Made by a program: the position numbers and the translations under genes. The notes beneath the pieces were generated by a model. The model was not told the origin of the DNA. It saw only the letters and a program-made list of their open reading frames with translations, and searched no databases. Below, in pieces: positions 23,943 to 32,509 of a stretch of 64,000 nt of DNA. The stretch comes from Actinomadura craniellae (lineage in GTDB: Bacteria > Actinomycetota > Actinomycetes > Streptosporangiales > Streptosporangiaceae). Position 1 is the first letter of the stretch; the number at the start of each line of letters is the position of its first letter. The DNA lies in contig NZ_QLYX01000009.1 of assembly GCF_003289645.1 (NCBI RefSeq), positions 1-64,000 of the forward strand, in the 5' to 3' direction.

Positions 23943-24224
23943 TCAGAAGGTGCGGCTGCGGGTGCTGCCCCGGCCCCAGCGACCGCCGCGGTTGGCCGCC
24001 GTCAGCAGTGCGACGCCGAGGGCGGCGATGATCACCGCGAAGAGCAGCGCGACCATCGTGCCGGCGCCCAGCGCCTCGGCGATGACCCCGCCCAGCAGTG
24101 ACCCGGCGATACCGACCAGGACGGTCAGCACGACGCCGATCGGATTACGGCCCGGAACGATCACCCGGGCCAGGGCGCCGATCACGGCACCGACGAGTAT
24201 GGACCAGAGAATCGTCGTCAGCAT
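23943..24224 (-). CDS. GlsB/YeaQ/YmgE family membrane protein
   Basis: 93 residues with three hydrophobic segments and the transglycosylase-associated-protein signature: ILWSILVGAVIGALARVIVP, PGRNPIGVVLTVLVGIAGSL and GGVIAEALG. It ends in a basic tail (GGRWGRGSTRSRTF). The family is stress-associated and of unknown mechanism. Single gene with its own upstream gap of 85 bases. Confidence 0.88.
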   Translation of the reverse strand: MLTTILWSILVGAVIGALARVIVPGRNPIGVVLTVLVGIAGSLLGGVIAEALGAGTMVALLFAVIIAALGVALLTAANRGGRWGRGSTRSRTF

Positions 24225-24309
24225 TTTGGATCCCCATCCCGTAGACGTGACGGACGGCGACCGTTATGCCCGGCTGACGCGCCTTAAACGAAAGTTTTGC
24301 CTACGGGGG

Positions 24310-24537
24310 TCACAGGGTGCCGAATCCGACCCGCCGGGTGTCGTCCTCGGAGATCTCCAGGTAGGCCAGCCGGTCGACGGGCACGGCGACACGGCCGCCC
24401 CGCTCGTCCTGGAGGACGAAGACGCCGTCGTCGACGGCGAGCGCCTCGTTCAGCGCCCGCTCGACCTCGTCGGCCGACAGCGTCGTCTCGACGACGAGCT
24501 CCTTGGGAACGGACTGGACACCGATGCGTACCTGCAC
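24310..24537 (-). CDS. DUF3107 protein (TB9.4-like)
   Basis: 75 residues: MQVRIGVQSVPKELVVETTL, then SADEVERALNEAL, and VPVDRLAYLEI with a C-terminal VGFGTL. This is the complete small DUF3107 family found next to a TetR gene in mycobacteria and related genera. Function unknown. It lies 24 bases downstream of the TetR gene and is probably co-transcribed with it. Confidence 0.92.
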   Translation of the reverse strand: MQVRIGVQSVPKELVVETTLSADEVERALNEALAVDDGVFVLQDERGGRVAVPVDRLAYLEISEDDTRRVGFGTL

Positions 24538-24561
24538 GTGGACGGCTCCTGCCTGGAGGGT

Positions 24562-25182
24562 TCAGTTGGTCATCGGGAAGCCGGAGATGCCCCGCCAGGC
24601 CAGCCTGGCGATGATCTTCTCCGCGGTGTCCTTGGGGATGGCGCGATGCTGGGAGAGCCAGTAGCGGGCGCTGACCTCGGCCATGCCGACCAGGCCCATG
24701 CCCAGCAGGTACGCCTCGTCGCTGGGCGCGTCGGTGTCGGTCTGGATCACCCGGGCGATCATCTCGGCGCACTGGTGGTTGGCCCGCTCGACCCGGGCGC
24801 GGACGGGCGCGACGTTGCGCAGGTCGGATTCGAAGACCAGCCGGTACGCCTCGCCCTCGCCGGCCACGAAGTCGTAGAAGGCCTGCATGCTGGCCTGCAC
24901 CCGCGTCCGGTTGTCGCTGGTGGACTCCAGCGCGTCGCGGACCGTGTTGACCAGTGCCTCGGCGTGCTCGTCGAGCAGGGCGAGGTAGAGCTCCAGCTTG
25001 CCGGGGAAGTGCTGGTACAGGACGGGCTTGCTGACACCGGCGCGTTCGGCGATCTCGTCCATCGCGGCGGCGTGGTAGCCCTGGGCGACGAACACCTCCT
25101 GCGCGGCGCCGAGCAACTGCCGGCGACGGGCCATGCGCGGCAGTCTCGTGCCACGGGGGCGGGCGTCAGGGGTCGCGGTCAC
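24562..25182 (-). CDS. TetR/AcrR family transcriptional regulator (DUF3107-linked)
   Basis: 206 residues. The N-terminal TetR helix-turn-helix reads RRQLLGAAQEVFVAQGYHAA and AERAGVSKPVLYQHFPGKLE (about residues 20-65). The ligand domain includes RLVFESDLRNVAPVR. It corresponds to the TetR gene beside DUF3107 and moeZ in mycobacteria (Rv3208, from memory). Its upstream region 25183-25291 contains the near-palindrome TAACCTCGTAGGTCACTAAC. Confidence 0.9.
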   Translation of the reverse strand: MTATPDARPRGTRLPRMARRRQLLGAAQEVFVAQGYHAAAMDEIAERAGVSKPVLYQHFPGKLELYLALLDEHAEALVNTVRDALESTSDNRTRVQASMQAFYDFVAGEGEAYRLVFESDLRNVAPVRARVERANHQCAEMIARVIQTDTDAPSDEAYLLGMGLVGMAEVSARYWLSQHRAIPKDTAEKIIARLAWRGISGFPMTN

Positions 25183-25291
25183 CGCTTTCTCCGATCAACT
25201 GGTCATCGCGCCGCGGATGCGGCATCACGGGGAAACAATCCCATCATCCTACGCGCCAGTAACCTCGTAGGTCACTAACAAAGGATCGTGA

Positions 25292-25450
25292 TCAGCGATA
25301 GTCGTCCTCGTCGATCCCGACGATCTGATCTTGTGCCACGACGTCGGCCTCGTTCGCGTCGAACGGCACCTCGGCGGGTGCCTCCGGCTCCTCCTCGGGA
25401 ACCAGGTCGGCGTTCTGCTCGGCGGCGTCGGCCTCGTTCATCTCGGTCAT
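25292..25450 (-). CDS. Small acidic protein (52 aa), unknown function
   Basis: Starts ATG 25450 with GGAGG seven to eleven bases upstream and ends TGA at 25292. The product MTEMNEADAAEQNADLVPEE continues Pro/Glu/Ala-rich and ends VVAQDQIVGIDEDDYR. Highly acidic, probably disordered. The good ribosome site and codon bias support a real gene. Between the TetR and oxidoreductase genes, all on the same strand. Confidence 0.65.
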   Translation of the reverse strand: MTEMNEADAAEQNADLVPEEEPEAPAEVPFDANEADVVAQDQIVGIDEDDYR

Positions 25451-25498
25451 GCATCCTCCATCACGGCCCCGGGCCGGGCCCCGCCCGTCGCGGGCCGG

Positions 25499-26839
25499 TC
25501 ACAGCCGCCGGGCCAGCTCGCGCAGCGGAGGTTCGAGTGATTCACCGTAGGTCGGGAACGCGTGCACCATGTCGGTGAGCACCCCCAGCGGTATCTCGGC
25601 GCGGATCGCCAGCGCGATCTCGCCCATCCACTCCTCAGCGTACGGGCCCACGGCGGCTGCGCCGACCAGCACGCCCCGGTCGCGGTCGGCGTAAAGCTCG
25701 ACGCGCCCGCCGGGACCGTCGTCCTCCAGGGCGGTGCGGACCGTGCGGGCCAGGTCGTGGCCCGCCACCAGAAGATCGACGTCGAGTTCCCGGGCCCGGG
25801 CTGGCGACAGGCCGACCGCGTAGGCCGCCGGGGTGGTACGGACCACCCGGGGGACCGCCCGGTGGTCGGCCGGGTACCGCTTGCCCAGCACGTTCGAGGC
25901 CACCACCCGCGCCTGGTAGGCCGCGGTGTGGCTGGCCGGGGGCAGCCCGGTGACGTCACCGGCCGCCCACACCCCGCCGGTGTCGGGCCCGTCGGGCTCC
26001 TCCTCGGGGACGAGCCGCCCGGTCTCGTCGACCGGCAGCCCCAGCGCGGGGTCGACCACCAGCCCCAGCGTCTCCAGGCCGAGGCCGGTGATGCGCGGCC
26101 GCCGCTCGCCCGCCACCAGGATCCGGTCGGCGTCCAGGACGACGCCGTCCGACAGCCACAGCCGGACCCCGGGATCGAGCGGATCGACCCGGTCGAGCCC
26201 GGTGCCCAGCCGCAGTTCGGCGCCCCGCCGGCGGAGCGCGCCGGCCAGCGCGTCGCCGATGAAGGGCGCCTCCGCGCCGAGCAGCCGTTCTTCGGGCTCG
26301 ACCAGGGTGACGTGCGAGCCGAACGCCGCGTACGCCTGGGCCAGCTCGCAGCCGTACGGCCCGCCGCCCAGCACGACCAGCCGGCGCGGCAGGTCGGGCA
26401 CGCTCAGCGCGTTGTCGCTGGTCCACACCGGGACCGTGGCCAGGCCCTCGACCTCGGGTAGCACCGGCTCGCTCCCGGTGCAGACGACCAGGTCGGTGCA
26501 GCCGTGCTCGACCCCGTCGACCTCGACGGTGCCGGGGCCGGTGATCCGGCCCCGGCCGCGGAGCAGGGTGACGCCCTCGGCGGTGAGCCGGGTCGCGGCG
26601 GCCGCGTCGTCGAGGTTCCCGGTCAGCGCCCGGCGGCGGGCGACCGCCAGCTCCCAGCTCTCGCCCCGGCGGGCCGAGTGCAGCAGCGACTTGGCCGGCA
26701 GGTCGGCGAAGTGCGGGCGCCCGCCGCCGACCAGCCGTTCCTCGACCAGGGCCACGCTCCGGCCCGCGCGTGCCAGCTCGGATGCGATCAGCTCGCCGGA
26801 GGTCCCCCCGCCGAGCACCACGACGTCGTGATCGGGCAT
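25499..26839 (-). CDS. Lpd-like FAD/NAD(P) oxidoreductase lacking the redox disulfide
   Basis: 446 residues of the pyridine-nucleotide-disulfide reductase class I fold: FAD-binding HDVVVLGGGTSGELIASELA (residues 3-22), NAD-binding RLVVLGGGPYGCELAQAYA (about 155-173), GVWAAGDVTGLP (about 285) and the dimerisation-domain HAFPTYGES with the His-x-x-x-x-x-x-Glu pair. The usual GGTCxxxGCIPSK redox disulfide is replaced by GGGRPHFADLPAKS, so neither cysteine is present. It cannot act by the classic disulfide relay. Electron acceptor unknown. Confidence 0.85.
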   Translation of the reverse strand: MPDHDVVVLGGGTSGELIASELARAGRSVALVEERLVGGGRPHFADLPAKSLLHSARRGESWELAVARRRALTGNLDDAAAATRLTAEGVTLLRGRGRITGPGTVEVDGVEHGCTDLVVCTGSEPVLPEVEGLATVPVWTSDNALSVPDLPRRLVVLGGGPYGCELAQAYAAFGSHVTLVEPEERLLGAEAPFIGDALAGALRRRGAELRLGTGLDRVDPLDPGVRLWLSDGVVLDADRILVAGERRPRITGLGLETLGLVVDPALGLPVDETGRLVPEEEPDGPDTGGVWAAGDVTGLPPASHTAAYQARVVASNVLGKRYPADHRAVPRVVRTTPAAYAVGLSPARARELDVDLLVAGHDLARTVRTALEDDGPGGRVELYADRDRGVLVGAAAVGPYAEEWMGEIALAIRAEIPLGVLTDMVHAFPTYGESLEPPLRELARRL

Positions 26840-26906
26840 CTGTCGTCTCCTTCCGTCGGACCCTGCCCATGGTGGCGCAATCCGGCGGCGGAGAGTAGTC
26901 GTTCGA

Positions 26907-27896
26907 CTACGAGGAGGTTCGGCCAGGTGTTTCGCGGATGACCTCCAAGGGGTCCTTGTCGTCCCGGAGGCCGCGCCATGACGGGGCGCGCAGCCGGTCG
27001 TCGGGGGTCCACGTCCGGTAGGCGACCTCGCCCACCAGGCGAGGGTCCACCCACTGCGCGTCCTTGGCGTACTCGGCCGGAAGCTCCTCGTCGTAGGGGC
27101 TGGTGAGCCGGCGCAGCGGCCACAGCAGCTCGTACAGCTCGGTCAGCGCCTGGTCGGTGAAGCCGGTGCCCACCTCGCCGACGAAGTCCAGGGCCCCCTT
27201 CTCGTGGACGCCCAGCAGCAGCGAGCCGACCCCGCCCTCGCGCCGGCCGCGACCGGGCTTCCAGCCACAGATCACCACCTCCTGGGTAAGGAAGTTCTTC
27301 ACCTTCCGCCAGAAGTCGACCCGTCGGCCCGGCAGGTACGCCGAGTCGAGCCGCTTGGCGACGACGCCCTCCAGACGCTGTTCCCGGGTGAAGTCCACCA
27401 GTTCCCGGACCTGCGCCTCGTCGGCCGCGTGCAGGAACGAGGGGGCCTCGACCGGGCCGGCACCGGCCAGTTCGAGGCCGGCCAGCATCCGCCGACGGTC
27501 GGCGTAGGGCAGGCGGAACAGCTCGCGCCCGTCCAGGTACAGCAGGTCGAAGGCCACGTACCGGACCGGGACCGCGCGGACCAGCCGGGTGTCGGGACGG
27601 GTGGCGCGCATCCGGCGTTGCAGCCGGTCGAAGCTGGGCCTGCCCCGGTGGAAGGCGACCACCTCGCCGTCGAGGATGGCGTCACGGTCGGGGACGAGAT
27701 CCCCCAAAGCGGACAGTTCGGGGTAGCGGGCGGCGACCTCGGTGCCGCGCCGGCCCGCGGCGCGGACGCGCCCCTTCGAAACACGCGTGATCACACGGAC
27801 GCCGTCCCACTTGACCTCCAGCGCCCAGTGCTCGGCGTCCGCGGGCAGCTCGCCGGTGGTCGCCAGCATGGGCTCCACCGGCCAGGGCATGGTCAT
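26907..27896 (-). CDS. ATP-dependent DNA ligase (LigC/LigD-ligase-like)
   Basis: 329 residues. The adenylated Lys lies in EVKWDGVR (K29), and other nucleotidyltransferase motifs are DGEVVAF, VAFDLLYLDG, EGVVAKRLDSAY and WRKVKNF. The C-terminal OB-fold contains VGEVGTGFTDQAL. No polymerase or phosphoesterase domain and no Ku gene nearby. It may serve in non-homologous end joining or base-excision repair as a stand-alone ligase. Its promoter region contains repeated CTGACA-like hexamers near 27940-27957. Confidence 0.9.
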   Translation of the reverse strand: MTMPWPVEPMLATTGELPADAEHWALEVKWDGVRVITRVSKGRVRAAGRRGTEVAARYPELSALGDLVPDRDAILDGEVVAFHRGRPSFDRLQRRMRATRPDTRLVRAVPVRYVAFDLLYLDGRELFRLPYADRRRMLAGLELAGAGPVEAPSFLHAADEAQVRELVDFTREQRLEGVVAKRLDSAYLPGRRVDFWRKVKNFLTQEVVICGWKPGRGRREGGVGSLLLGVHEKGALDFVGEVGTGFTDQALTELYELLWPLRRLTSPYDEELPAEYAKDAQWVDPRLVGEVAYRTWTPDDRLRAPSWRGLRDDKDPLEVIRETPGRTSS

Positions 27897-27960
27897 ATAG
27901 GGCTTCTTACCCGATTGTTCGTCATTGACTGTGTCAGATCGTTGTCAGACACCCGGAAAA

Positions 27961-27996
27961 CGGTGCGGCGGGGGCTCGCGAGCCCCCGCCGCACCG
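27961..27996 (-). terminator. Terminator of the MMPL transporter gene
   Basis: Perfect 16-base stem CGGTGCGGCGGGGGCT (27961-27976), loop CGCG, complementary arm 27981-27996. It lies seven bases beyond the transporter stop on the minus strand and also upstream of the ligase gene. Confidence 0.85.
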
Positions 27997-28002
27997 TGCA
28001 CG

Positions 28003-30144
28003 TCAGACCGGTGCGGGTTCGCGCGGTGCCGGAGTGTCCTCCTCACGAATGCCGTACCGGCGGTAGAGGCCGCCGAGCGGGCCGGGCGCCCACCAGTTGG
28101 CCCGGCCCAGCAGCCGCATGGTGGCGGGCACCAGCAGGGCCCGCACCACGGTGGCGTCCACCACGACCGCGATGACCATGCCGACCCCGAACAGCTTGAT
28201 GAACGAGATGCCCGAGGTGGACAGGGCCCCGATCACCACCACGAACAGCAGGGCGGCGCTGGTGATGACGCCGCCGGTGCGCTGCAGCCCGGTGGCGACC
28301 GCCTCCGTGCTGTCCCCGGTCAGGTCGTACTGCTCGCGGACCCGCGACAGCAGGAACACCTCGTAGTCCATCGACAGGCCGAACAGCATGGCGAGCATGA
28401 GGATCGGCATGGCGGGCGCGATCGACCCGGTGGCGGTGAAGTCGAGCAGGCCCGACAGGTTGCCGTCCTGGAAGATCCAGACCACCGCGCCGAAGGCCGC
28501 GGTGAGCGACAGAAGGTTCATCACGATCGCCTTGATCGGGAGCACCACCGAGCCGAAGGCCAGGAAGAGCAGCACGAACGTGGCCAGGCCGACGAGCAGC
28601 GCCACCCAGGGCAGCGTCGCCCCCAGGCTGGCGAGCTGGTCGGAGACCAGGGCGGTCGCCCCACCGACGTGGACGTCGGCGCCGGGCGGCGGCGGCACAT
28701 CGCGGACCCGCTGGAGCAGGTCGCGGGCGGCCTCGGACTGGGCGTCGCCGTCGTAGCGCAGCGCGATCCGCGCGGTCTCCCCGCGCACGGCCGTCACCTG
28801 GGCGCCGGTCACGCCCGGCACCTGGCCGAGCCGGGCGGCGAACGCGGCGGGGTCGGCGCGCCCGGTGAGCACCACGTCGACGGGGTCGGTGTTGCCGCCG
28901 GGGAAGTCGCGCTCGATGGCGTCGGCGACCACCCGGGCCTCGGTGCCGGCGGGCAGCACCTTGGTGTCCACCCCGCCCCAGTTGATCCCCAGGAAGGGTG
29001 TGCCGAGGGCGAGCAGGATGACCGCGGTTCCCACGATCACCGCGACGGGACGGCGCATCACGGCCCGGGCGAACCGGTACCAGCCCGTCCCCGGCCGGCC
29101 GCTCTCCTTCCTCCGCCAGGGGACCCGCAGCGCGTTGACCCGGGGGCCGAGCACGGACAGCAGGGCGGGCAGCACGGTGAGCGCGGCGAGCATGCACACC
29201 ACCACGGTGGCGACACCGCCGTAGCCCATGGACCGCAGGAAGACCTGCGGGAACAGGGTCAGCCCGGCCAGCGAGATCGCCACCGTGACCCCGGAGACGA
29301 GCACGGTGCGGCCAGCGGTCGTCATGGTGGCGGCGACGGCGTCCTCGACGTCCTCGGTGCGGCGCAGCTCCTCCCGGAACCGGGCGACGATGAACAGCCC
29401 GTAGTCGATGGCCAGGCCGAGGCCCAGGTAGGTGGTGATGTTGATGGCGAAGATGCTGACGTCCGTGCCGAAGGTGAGCAGGTGCAGCGCGGTGAACGAG
29501 CCGAGGATCGCCAGCCCGCCGATCAGCAGCGGCAGGCCGGCCGCGGCCAGGCTCCCGAAGATCACCACCAGCAGGATCAGCAGCACCGGCATCGAGAAGA
29601 TCTCGGCCCGGGCGATGTCGGAGGAGACCCGCTCGTTGATCGCGGTCTCCGTCGGCACCTGGCCGCCCAGCTGGGCGGTGAGCCCCGCCGCCGTGGCCAG
29701 GTCGTCCTTGACCGCCTCGAAGGTGTCGGCGCGGGCCCCCGCGTCCGCGCCGGCGAGCCGCAGGACGGCGTAGGTGGTCTTGCGGTCCCGGCTCACCAGG
29801 TGCTGTGCGCCGGTGGACCAGTGGGTGGTCGCCGCGGCGACCTTGTCCTTGGGCAGTGCGGCCAGTTCCCGGGCGACCGCGTCCCGGAAGGCGGGGTCGT
29901 CGACGGTGCGGCCCGCCCGGTCGCGGTAGAGCACCACCACGTCGCCCTCGGTCCGGCCGAGGCCGCGCTCGGCGATCTCCTGGGCCTGGACGCTTTCGGA
30001 GCCCGGGGTGTCGAACCCGCCGGACGACTGGAGCGCGCCGAACACGCCGGTGCCCCACACCCCCGAAAAGATCATGAAGGCCAGCGCCGCGGCCAGGACG
30101 GCCCACCGTCTGCGGTGGACCAGGCGTCCCCATCGTTCCAACAT
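28003..30144 (-). CDS. MMPL family RND exporter
   Basis: 713 residues with the duplicated RND layout: one N-terminal membrane helix, a large extracytoplasmic loop, five or six helices, then the same again. Signature pieces are YLGLGLAIDYGLFIVARFRE and MLFGLSMDYEVFLLSRVREQ, each carrying the conserved Asp-Tyr of MMPL proton pathways. Predicted plasma-membrane, proton-driven export of lipids or drugs. Divergent from the TetR gene at 30325, with palindromes between them, so repression by that regulator is likely (inference). Confidence 0.92.
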   Translation of the reverse strand: MLERWGRLVHRRRWAVLAAALAFMIFSGVWGTGVFGALQSSGGFDTPGSESVQAQEIAERGLGRTEGDVVVLYRDRAGRTVDDPAFRDAVARELAALPKDKVAAATTHWSTGAQHLVSRDRKTTYAVLRLAGADAGARADTFEAVKDDLATAAGLTAQLGGQVPTETAINERVSSDIARAEIFSMPVLLILLVVIFGSLAAAGLPLLIGGLAILGSFTALHLLTFGTDVSIFAINITTYLGLGLAIDYGLFIVARFREELRRTEDVEDAVAATMTTAGRTVLVSGVTVAISLAGLTLFPQVFLRSMGYGGVATVVVCMLAALTVLPALLSVLGPRVNALRVPWRRKESGRPGTGWYRFARAVMRRPVAVIVGTAVILLALGTPFLGINWGGVDTKVLPAGTEARVVADAIERDFPGGNTDPVDVVLTGRADPAAFAARLGQVPGVTGAQVTAVRGETARIALRYDGDAQSEAARDLLQRVRDVPPPPGADVHVGGATALVSDQLASLGATLPWVALLVGLATFVLLFLAFGSVVLPIKAIVMNLLSLTAAFGAVVWIFQDGNLSGLLDFTATGSIAPAMPILMLAMLFGLSMDYEVFLLSRVREQYDLTGDSTEAVATGLQRTGGVITSAALLFVVVIGALSTSGISFIKLFGVGMVIAVVVDATVVRALLVPATMRLLGRANWWAPGPLGGLYRRYGIREEDTPAPREPAPV

Positions 30145-30200
30145 CCCTGCTCCCGGTTCGTCTCGTCACGCCTCGGCCGCCGCTCGCTGGTTATGCATGG

Positions 30201-30257
30201 TCACCATGGTGAACGGCGTTTACTGCGAACGGTGTTAACGTTGCATACGGCGTTCAC
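30201..30257. promoter_or_regulatory. Operator cluster between MMPL and TetR genes
   Basis: TCACCATGGTGA (30201-30212) is a perfect 12-base palindrome. GTGAACG (30209-30215) and CGTTCAC (30251-30257) form an inverted repeat, and GAACGGCGTT/GAACGGTGTT form a direct repeat between them. The segment is AT-rich and includes GTTAAC. Probable TetR binding region covering both divergent promoters. Confidence 0.55.
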
Positions 30258-30324
30258 TTCCGTCAAGGGCGTTCTTGGTGAATCATGCGAGGACGCTTCG
30301 CGCCCGACCAGAAAAGAGGATTCG

Positions 30325-31035
30325 ATGGCCGAAACCCGGCGTGACCGGCTCCGGGCCGCCACGGTCCGTGAGATCACCGGCACGGCCCGGCGGATCCTGG
30401 TCGAGCAGGGGCCGGACGCGGTGACGCTGCGGGCGATCGCCCGGGAGATGGGCATGACCGCGCCCGCCCTGTACCGCTACTTCGACAGCCACCACGAGCT
30501 GCTGCAACACCTGATCGCCGACGTCTTCACGGAGCTGACCGACGACATCACGACGGCGCTGCACGGCCTCGGCCAGGTCGACATGGCGGTCAAGTTCGTG
30601 ACCGCGGCCCGGGAGTTCCGCCGCTGGTCGTTGGGTCACCCGCGGGAGTACGCGCTCATCTTCGGCACCCCGATGCCGGGCCTGTACGTGGAGACGGCCG
30701 ACATCGCCGCCGAGTGCGGCCGCCGGTTCGGCTGGACCTTCCTGCGGCTGTTCATGGAGCTGTGGCAGAAGCGGCCGTTCCCCGTGCCGGCCGACGAGGA
30801 GATCGACCCCCGGCTGCGCGAGCAGCTCCGCACCTACCGGGACGGCCTGGGCGTGTCGCTGCCGCTGGGCACGATGCTGACGTACCTGCAGTGCTGGGTG
30901 CGCCTGCAGGGCGCGGTGAGCCTGGAGGTCTTCGGCCACCTGGCCTTCGCGCTGGACGACGCCGAGCCGCTGTTCGACATGATGCTCGCCGATCTGGCCC
31001 CGATGCTCGGCCTGGAGTACCCGCCGCCGGAATGA
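30325..31035 (+). CDS. TetR/AcrR family regulator of the MMPL exporter
   Basis: 236 residues. The helix-turn-helix spans about 13-60: RRILVEQGPDAVTLRAIARE and MTAPALYRYFDSHHELLQHL. The C-terminal domain (WSLGHPREYALIFGTPMPGL) is the TetR_C_33-like ligand domain. ATG 30325 is preceded by AGAGGA. Divergent from the MMPL transporter with shared operators, which suggests local control and autoregulation. Confidence 0.92.
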   Translation: MAETRRDRLRAATVREITGTARRILVEQGPDAVTLRAIAREMGMTAPALYRYFDSHHELLQHLIADVFTELTDDITTALHGLGQVDMAVKFVTAAREFRRWSLGHPREYALIFGTPMPGLYVETADIAAECGRRFGWTFLRLFMELWQKRPFPVPADEEIDPRLREQLRTYRDGLGVSLPLGTMLTYLQCWVRLQGAVSLEVFGHLAFALDDAEPLFDMMLADLAPMLGLEYPPPE

Positions 31036-31066
31036 CGTTCGGTGAATTAAGGGAAATGTTTTATCT

Positions 31067-31091
31067 GCCCGGAATTTCCAGATTGCCGGGC
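31067..31091 (+). terminator. Weak hairpin after the TetR gene
   Basis: GCCCGG (31067-31072) and CCGGGC (31086-31091) with a 13-base AT-rich loop. The surrounding 31036-31169 is unusually AT-rich for this genome and also carries the promoter of the next gene. Confidence 0.4.
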
Positions 31092-31169
31092 GGGGTGTGA
31101 AGTGCTGAATACCGGGATAACTCGCTCTTTGCCATGTGCTGGTGAATTGTCGCGGATAATGTTCTCCGC

Positions 31170-32036
31170 ATGCCCTCGCTCGAACACGAGATGCCGCTGG
31201 AGCTGTTCCGGAACCGGCCGGAACTGGCCCCCGAGCTGCTCAGAACGGTCTGCGGTGTGGCGGTCCCCGACTCCGCCAAGGTCAGCCTGAGTTCGGAGAC
31301 GTTGAACGACGTCAAACCCAAGGAACTGCGCTGCGACACCACCGTCCTCGTCGGCGACCCCACCAATCCGGAACTGGGAATCATCGTCGAGGTACAGCTC
31401 AAGCCCAGCACCGAGAAACGGTTCAGCTGGCCGGCCTACCTGGCGGTGCTGCGCGCCCGCTGCCGGTGCCCGGTGACACTGCTGGTGCTGTGCCCGACGG
31501 CCGCCACGGCCGCCGCCTGCGCCGAACCCATCGACCTCGGCCCGCCCGGCGGCCCGGACTGGGTACTCAGACCCCAGGTCCTGGGCCCCGACCGGCTCCC
31601 CGTGGTGACCGACGCCGAACAGGCCCGCCGCCTACCGGAACTGTCGGTCCTGAGCGCCGTCGCCCACACCGATCACCCCGACTACCTGCAGGTCCTGGAC
31701 GCCTACCTGGCCGCCCTGAGCGTCCCGGACGAGGACACCGCTTTTCAGTACCATCAGTATGTGCGGTCACAACTGTCCGGGGCGGCCCGGGACAGCCTGG
31801 AGGAGCTCATGACGACCACGACGCACGACTACGAAGGCGCCTTCACCGGCAAATACCACAGTGCTGGCAAAGCCGAGGGCGAAGCGGAGATGATCCTAGT
31901 CTTTCTGGAGGCCCGGGGACTGGACGTCTCCGACGAGGCTCGGGAGCGGATCACCTCCTGCACAGACCTCGATCAGTTGAAGGCTTGGGGCAGGCGAGCC
32001 GCTGTGGTCGAATCTGCCGAGGGGCTGTTCGACTGA
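31170..32036 (+). CDS. PD-(D/E)XK nuclease-fold protein (Rpn/transposase-31-like)
   Basis: 288 residues. The core ELRCDTTVLVGDP then LGIIVEVQLKP gives the D...ExQ signature of the Rpn/PDDEXK_2 branch of the PD-(D/E)XK superfamily, followed by FSWPAYLAVLRARCRCPVTL. The C-terminal helical tail MILVFLEARGLDVSDEARER then ITSCTDLDQLKAW is also typical of that branch. Family members promote recombination or derive from mobile elements; a nuclease role here is inference. ATG 31170. A shorter relative of the same tail is encoded at 33860-34177. Confidence 0.7.
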   Translation: MPSLEHEMPLELFRNRPELAPELLRTVCGVAVPDSAKVSLSSETLNDVKPKELRCDTTVLVGDPTNPELGIIVEVQLKPSTEKRFSWPAYLAVLRARCRCPVTLLVLCPTAATAAACAEPIDLGPPGGPDWVLRPQVLGPDRLPVVTDAEQARRLPELSVLSAVAHTDHPDYLQVLDAYLAALSVPDEDTAFQYHQYVRSQLSGAARDSLEELMTTTTHDYEGAFTGKYHSAGKAEGEAEMILVFLEARGLDVSDEARERITSCTDLDQLKAWGRRAAVVESAEGLFD

Positions 32037-32157
32037 GCCACCGGCGTCCATCCGGTGTAACCGCTGTGCCACTTCGGTGGGCTGATCGCGAGTCGTGCAG
32101 TGCAGAGCCGGGGGGGCCCAGCGCCTGCCCGGAGGCGGGCTTGGCTCTAAACGCCAG

Positions 32158-32186
32158 CGGCCCCGAGGCTGCGTGCCTCGGGGCCG
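32158..32186. terminator. Bidirectional terminator between Rpn-like and DUF397 genes
   Basis: Twelve-base perfect stem CGGCCCCGAGGC (32158-32169) with GCCTCGGGGCCG (32175-32186), TGCGT loop, followed by TTCC. Between convergent genes. Confidence 0.8.
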
Positions 32187-32251
32187 TTCCATGCATGCGG
32201 TCGACAGGGCGTGTGCGAGGAAGGTTCAGTCACGCCTGGCTGGCGCGCTGG

Positions 32252-32509
32252 TCAGCGGGGGAAGAAGTCGAATTCGCCGTTGCGGACGCCGGCGGTGAAG
32301 GCTTCCCATTCGGCGCGGGTGTAGACGATGACTTCGGCGTCGGGGTGGTGGCTGTGCCGCACGGCGACCCGCTCGCTGCCGTCACCCAGGGGGCCCGCCT
32401 CCACGCAGTTGCCACCGTTGTTGGGACTGTAGGTGCTGATGTGCCAGGCGACGCGGGATCGCTCCTGGGGGCTGAGCGTTTCGTGTGTCTCTGACATGTT
32501 CACTGCCAT
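32252..32509 (-). CDS. DUF397 domain protein
   Basis: 85 residues (81 if ATG 32497 is used). The body WHISTYSPNNGGNCVEAGPL, then VAVRHSHHPDAEVIVYTRAE and WEAFTAGVRNGEFDF, is the full DUF397 pattern. DUF397 proteins are encoded beside Scr1-type XRE regulators throughout actinobacteria and antagonise them in the studied Streptomyces cases. Here the gene overlaps the end of the XRE gene by 10 bases, so the two are coupled. Confidence 0.92.
   Translation of the reverse strand: MAVNMSETHETLSPQERSRVAWHISTYSPNNGGNCVEAGPLGDGSERVAVRHSHHPDAEVIVYTRAEWEAFTAGVRNGEFDFFPR

Noticed and set aside
27925-30324. A continuous plus-strand frame extending the TetR gene far upstream over the MMPL gene.
   Set aside because: It is the antisense shadow of the transporter; the regulator begins at ATG 30325 with its own ribosome site.
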